Source of the DNA: Vibrio pelagius
GTDB taxonomy: Bacteria > Pseudomonadota > Gammaproteobacteria > Enterobacterales > Vibrionaceae
Direction of reading: 5' to 3'
Assembly: GCF_024347575.1 (NCBI RefSeq)
Contig: NZ_AP025503.1
Span: 310,001 to 374,000 of the forward strand
DNA: 64,000 nt
The position numbers and the translations under genes were made by a program. Positions within the stretch are counted from its first letter, which is position 1; the number at the start of each line of letters is the position of its first letter. The notes under the pieces are model-generated. The model did no database searches. It was not told the origin of the DNA and was given only the letters and a program-made list of their open reading frames with translations. Below, piece after piece: positions 60,689 through 64,000 of the stretch.

Positions 60689-61912
60689 ATGCCTACTTAT
60701 CGTTATGTTGGTCGCGGCTCCGACGGTCGTCAGGTTTCCGGACAATTAGAGGCGAATAGCGAAGAGCTCGCTGCTGAGAGTTTGATGGGGAAGGGGATCA
60801 TCCCAACTTCGATTAAACCGGGCAAAAGTGGCGAATCTGTGCTGGAGATGGACGTCTCTAGCCTATTCTCACCTAACGTTCCGCTCGAAGTTTTGGTGCT
60901 TTTCTGTCGTCAGTTATACAGTTTGACTAAAGCTGGTGTTCCTTTGCTACGCTCTATGAAGGGCCTCACGCAGAACTGTGAGAACAAGCAACTCAAAGCT
61001 GCACTTGAGGAAGTGAGTAATGAGCTCACCAATGGTCGTGGTCTTTCAGCATCGATGCAGATGCACCCTAAAGTGTTTAGTCCGTTGTTCGTCTCTATGA
61101 TCGGAGTCGGCGAGAACACGGGTCGACTGGATCAGGCTCTGCTTCAACTCGCTGGTTACTATGAGCAAGAGGTCGAGACTCGCAAACGCATAAAAACAGC
61201 AATGCGTTACCCAACGTTCGTGATCAGCTTTATCTTGGTCGCGATGTTTGTGTTGAATATCAAAGTGATCCCTCAGTTCACCACCATGTTTGCGCGCTTT
61301 GGTGTTGACCTGCCGCTGCCCACGCGAATCTTGATTGGTATGTCGGACTTTTTCGTCAACTACTGGATGTTGATGGTTGGCGTGATTGTTGGTTTGATTT
61401 TCGCGTTCAAGGCTTGGGTGAAAACCGATAAAGGTTTGGAGACGTGGGATAGATTCCGCCTCAAGATGCCAGTGATTGGTGGGGTTGTTAACCGAGCTCT
61501 ATTGTCGCGCTTTTCACGAACTTTTGCTTTGATGCTTAAAGCGGGCGTGCCATTGAATCAATCTTTGGCGCTATCAGCAGAAGCTCTGGATAACCGATTC
61601 CTAGAGTTGCGTGTCCAAGAGATGAAATCAGCGATTGAAGCGGGCAGTACGGTCTCTTCAACCGCGATTAATAGCGAGATTTTCACACCACTGGTGATAC
61701 AAATGATCTCGGTGGGTGAAGAGACAGGTCGTATTGATGAACTGCTTCTCGAAGTGTCGGACTTTTATGACCGAGAAGTGGATTACGATTTGAAAACCCT
61801 GACAGCGCGTATCGAACCGATTTTGTTGGTAATCGTCGCTGGCATGGTGTTGATACTGGCTTTGGGTATTTTCTTGCCGATGTGGGGCATGCTCGATGCA
61901 ATTAAAGGGTAG
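60689..61912 (+). CDS. mshG: MSHA inner-membrane platform protein MshG
   Basis: 407-residue GspF/PilC-type protein with two homologous halves: FCRQLYSLTKAGVPLLRSM with GVGENTGRLDQAL, and FSRTFALMLKAGVPLNQSL with SVGEETGRIDELL. It has three membrane segments (about 175-195, 225-245, 375-400). It sits under the pilus and couples MshE to pilin addition. Confidence 0.95.
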   Translation: MPTYRYVGRGSDGRQVSGQLEANSEELAAESLMGKGIIPTSIKPGKSGESVLEMDVSSLFSPNVPLEVLVLFCRQLYSLTKAGVPLLRSMKGLTQNCENKQLKAALEEVSNELTNGRGLSASMQMHPKVFSPLFVSMIGVGENTGRLDQALLQLAGYYEQEVETRKRIKTAMRYPTFVISFILVAMFVLNIKVIPQFTTMFARFGVDLPLPTRILIGMSDFFVNYWMLMVGVIVGLIFAFKAWVKTDKGLETWDRFRLKMPVIGGVVNRALLSRFSRTFALMLKAGVPLNQSLALSAEALDNRFLELRVQEMKSAIEAGSTVSSTAINSEIFTPLVIQMISVGEETGRIDELLLEVSDFYDREVDYDLKTLTARIEPILLVIVAGMVLILALGIFLPMWGMLDAIKG

Positions 61913-61915
61913 TGC

Positions 61916-62368
61916 ATGATAAATAACCTACGACGCTCACGTTTTGTCATATGGAGTGTGGTTATTCTGTCTATTATCACGGGATTGTTATCGGCTTGGC
62001 GTTCGGTAGAAACGGAGGCGACGCACACGGTTTTGGTCGTTGTGAGTAAGCGTATTTTAGACCGTGCCAATCTCTATAAGCAACAGTATCTTCTGAATGG
62101 CCATCAGGAGCGTAACAGCTTAGGAGAGCCACTCCGATATAGCAGAACGGGTTGGCTACTACCTATTGATCAGAGCGATGTAAGCTGTGATTATTGGTTA
62201 GAGCAGTTATATCCTGATAGACGAGTTTTAGGTTTGAAAAGCCCTAAAATTGAGAATTTGAGCGATCAATTTGAGTACCATTGTCGCTACAAATATACAG
62301 AAAAATACCAAATAGAGATTTTACTCAAAGGTGAACGTTTTCGTGTGATGGCCAATATTTTGGCTTAG
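61916..62368 (+). CDS. mshF: MSHA biogenesis protein MshF
   Basis: 150 residues with one N-terminal membrane segment (about 12-30, WSVVILSIITGLLSAW) and a small periplasmic domain with two Cys. No recognised general family; named by position between mshG and mshB, which is constant in vibrios. It lacks a prepilin cleavage site. Confidence 0.82.
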   Translation: MINNLRRSRFVIWSVVILSIITGLLSAWRSVETEATHTVLVVVSKRILDRANLYKQQYLLNGHQERNSLGEPLRYSRTGWLLPIDQSDVSCDYWLEQLYPDRRVLGLKSPKIENLSDQFEYHCRYKYTEKYQIEILLKGERFRVMANILA

Positions 62369-62376
62369 TGAAAATG

Positions 62377-62418
62377 TTGACGGTTTTCTATGGTTTTATA
62401 GGCGTGCATATGTATAAT
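62377..62418 (+). promoter_or_regulatory. Candidate promoter before mshB
   Basis: TATAAT at 62413-62418 lies 32 bases before mshB, in the only sizeable gap (81 bases) of the locus. TTGACG at 62377 is too far for a normal -35. A structural promoter here is known for the V. cholerae locus; the exact -35 is unclear. Confidence 0.4.
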
Positions 62419-62449
62419 GCGCATAAGCAATGAGATGAGAAGGTAGAAA

Positions 62450-63025
62450 ATGCTTAAAAATCAAAAGGGTTTCTCCCTTGTTGAATTAGTGATTGTGATT
62501 GTTGTGGTTGGTTTGTTGGCTGTGGCAGCACTACCTAAATTTCTAGATGTGACTGACGAAGCGAAAAAGTCGAGTATTGAAGGTGTCGCTGGTGGCTTTG
62601 CGACGGCAGTGTTGTCGGCTCGCGCTCAGTGGGAAGCTGAAGCTCGCCCAACAGCAAAAATTGGGAATGAAACATACAATACTGTAAACTATGATGGTGT
62701 TGATTTTTGGTTGACGAGATCGAAGAACAGTAGCAACGTCGATACTGATTTTCGTGACGGCTACCCTTGGGCACTCAATGAGAATTCCACCTCATTTCCA
62801 CAGAGTCTAACCAACGAAATTTGTTCAGAGCTGATGGACAATCTTCTGCAAAACCCGCCAAAAGTAGGGGATGTAGATAATGTAGCTAGCGACAGCAACT
62901 ACAAGTACTCAGCGGAAGCGAATACAAATGATGCGACCTGTACTTACGTTCAACTTGAAGGTAATACTGGGCATCAGTTTGTTTATGAAATCAAAACTGG
63001 TCGTGTGACCGTAACGTTGCAGTAA
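62450..63025 (+). CDS. mshB: MSHA minor pilin MshB
   Basis: 191-residue type IV prepilin. The leader MLKNQKG is cut before Phe, giving FSLVELVIVIVVVGLLAVAALPKFL with Glu5. A globular domain with two Cys (about residues 124 and 163) follows. It lies immediately upstream of mshA and is probably a minor, tip or priming pilin. Confidence 0.92.
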   Translation: MLKNQKGFSLVELVIVIVVVGLLAVAALPKFLDVTDEAKKSSIEGVAGGFATAVLSARAQWEAEARPTAKIGNETYNTVNYDGVDFWLTRSKNSSNVDTDFRDGYPWALNENSTSFPQSLTNEICSELMDNLLQNPPKVGDVDNVASDSNYKYSAEANTNDATCTYVQLEGNTGHQFVYEIKTGRVTVTLQ

Positions 63026-63057
63026 CCCTGCATTATAAACATAGAGAGAGTCAAACT

Positions 63058-63507
63058 ATGAAAAAACAAGGCGGTTTCACCCTAATCGAATTAGTGGTAG
63101 TAATTGTTATCCTAGGTATTCTTGCTGTAACGGCAGCACCACGTTTCCTAAACCTGCAAGATGATGCGAAGCGTGCATCAGTAGAAGGCTTACGAGGTGC
63201 GATTGCAGGTGCATCAGGAATCGTATACGGCAAAGCTGCAATTGAAGGTGTTGAAAAAAGCACAAGTAAAGCTATCAATATTAATGGTACAGATGTTGAC
63301 ATTGTTTTCGGTTATCCTGCTGCAACATCTACAGCGTTACAAGCCGTAGTATCTGGATTATCAACCGACTGGAAGTTAGTAAACTCTCCTGTTAGCGGCG
63401 GAGTTGGATATGGTTTCTCAAATTCAAACCAAGAGTGTTATGTAGAGTATTTAGCAGCAGCTGCTAGCAATGCTGAGCCAACAATCCAGTTAACTAACTG
63501 CGATTAA
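63058..63507 (+). CDS. mshA: MSHA major pilin MshA
   Basis: 149-residue prepilin. Leader MKKQGG, then FTLIELVVVIVILGILAVTAAPRFL with the Glu5 needed for assembly. Two Cys near the end (residues 127 and 148) form the D-region loop. The C-terminal half is expected to vary between strains. GAGAG before the ATG gives strong translation, and a terminator follows, fitting a highly made structural subunit. Confidence 0.95.
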   Translation: MKKQGGFTLIELVVVIVILGILAVTAAPRFLNLQDDAKRASVEGLRGAIAGASGIVYGKAAIEGVEKSTSKAININGTDVDIVFGYPAATSTALQAVVSGLSTDWKLVNSPVSGGVGYGFSNSNQECYVEYLAAAASNAEPTIQLTNCD

Positions 63508-63527
63508 TATAGCTGTTGTATATGTAG

Positions 63528-63552
63528 AGGCCAGCACCTGCTGGCCTTTTTT
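63528..63552 (+). terminator. Terminator after mshA
   Basis: AGGCCAGC, ACCT, GCTGGCCT, then T6. It should reduce expression of mshC and later genes relative to mshA. Confidence 0.9.
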
Positions 63553-63651
63553 CTATCTACCACACATTACTGTTAAAACCATAGGTAGAGATATCATTTT
63601 ACCTATCAATATCTTGTATAGTTGAAGTCACACCGTAGTGAGAGGTTTGTG

Positions 63652-64000
63652 ATGAAGAGAAGTCTCCCAAGTTATGGCTTTACCTTAGTCGAGCTGATAA
63701 CGGTTGTTATTTTACTGGCAATTCTATCTACCTATGCTTCCAGTCGTTACTTTGGTGCAAGTTCTTTTAACAGCGACTTGATCAAAAGTGAGCTGATTTC
63801 TTCTCTTCGTTTAACCCAGTTACGAGCAATGCATCGGAATGGGCTTTGCAACCGGTGGGGTATCGTTCAAAACCAAGCTGGTCAAGTATCTGAAGATGAA
63901 GATGAAGATGAAGATGAAGATGCGAAATGCTTATCTACTCTAAATCAATCCGACAGCAGTTTTGTTAATATTGCGAATTATGATGCAACTATCTTTTTGA
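63652..64000 (+). CDS. mshC: MSHA minor pilin MshC (5' part, runs off the window)
   Basis: The frame starts ATGAAGAGA at 63652 after GAGAGG and reads MKRSLPSYG, then FTLVELITVVILLAILSTYAS, a type IV prepilin cleavage site with Glu5. 116 codons are visible. About residue 81 begins a Glu-Asp run coded by five GAAGAT units. Position after mshA and size so far fit MshC. Confidence 0.9.
   Translation, partial: MKRSLPSYGFTLVELITVVILLAILSTYASSRYFGASSFNSDLIKSELISSLRLTQLRAMHRNGLCNRWGIVQNQAGQVSEDEDEDEDEDAKCLSTLNQSDSSFVNIANYDATIFL
63892..63921 (+). repeat. Five tandem GAAGAT units in mshC
   Basis: Perfect hexamer repeats encoding (Glu-Asp)5. Slippage would change length without shifting the frame. Confidence 0.9.

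Overview
The window is a chromosomal segment of a Vibrio species. The evidence is the complete MSHA pilus locus in Vibrio order, the uvrA-galU-qstR-ssb-mshH neighbourhood known from Vibrio cholerae, and 16S/23S/5S genes with Vibrio-type sequence. The species cannot be settled from the sequence alone.

Layout. Positions 1-6.7 kb hold housekeeping genes: the tail of an outer-membrane protein, yjbQ, pgi, a zur-cheX pair, dusA, pspG behind a sigma-54 promoter, and a small outer-membrane protein. Positions 6.8-11.2 kb are the assimilatory sulfate operon cysJIH. Positions 11.3-28.5 kb are three tandem rRNA operons. The first has two strong promoters and tRNA-Glu in its spacer. The second and third are near-identical, have one promoter each, and carry tRNA-Ile and tRNA-Ala; the cluster ends with tRNA-Asp and tRNA-Trp. 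Positions 28.6-31.1 kb hold a small palindromic repeat, a DUF6933-like gene and a Na+/H+ antiporter. Positions 31.2-36.7 kb hold metH behind tandem MetJ-type boxes and lysC behind a lysine riboswitch. Positions 36.9-43.8 kb hold a PLP aminotransferase, a PglL-type oligosaccharyltransferase, uvrA with an SOS box, and galU.

The main discovery is at 43.9-49.8 kb. The competence regulator gene qstR is split by a nested insertion. An IS200/IS605-type element (tnpB only, with a probable omega-RNA at its right end) sits in qstR after TTTAC. Its tnpB is itself split by a 3.9-kb Tn554-like transposon encoding two tyrosine recombinases and a small coiled-coil protein. Removing each layer in silico restores an exact reading frame. 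The Tn554-like element cuts tnpB just before its last RuvC aspartate, and its larger recombinase carries four N-terminal repeats that resemble its small partner protein.

Positions 50.1-64 kb hold ssb and the MSHA locus mshH-I-J-K-L-M-N-E-G-F-B-A-C (mshC runs off the end). These encode the inner-membrane platform, secretin, ATPases, minor pilins and major pilin of a type IV pilus.
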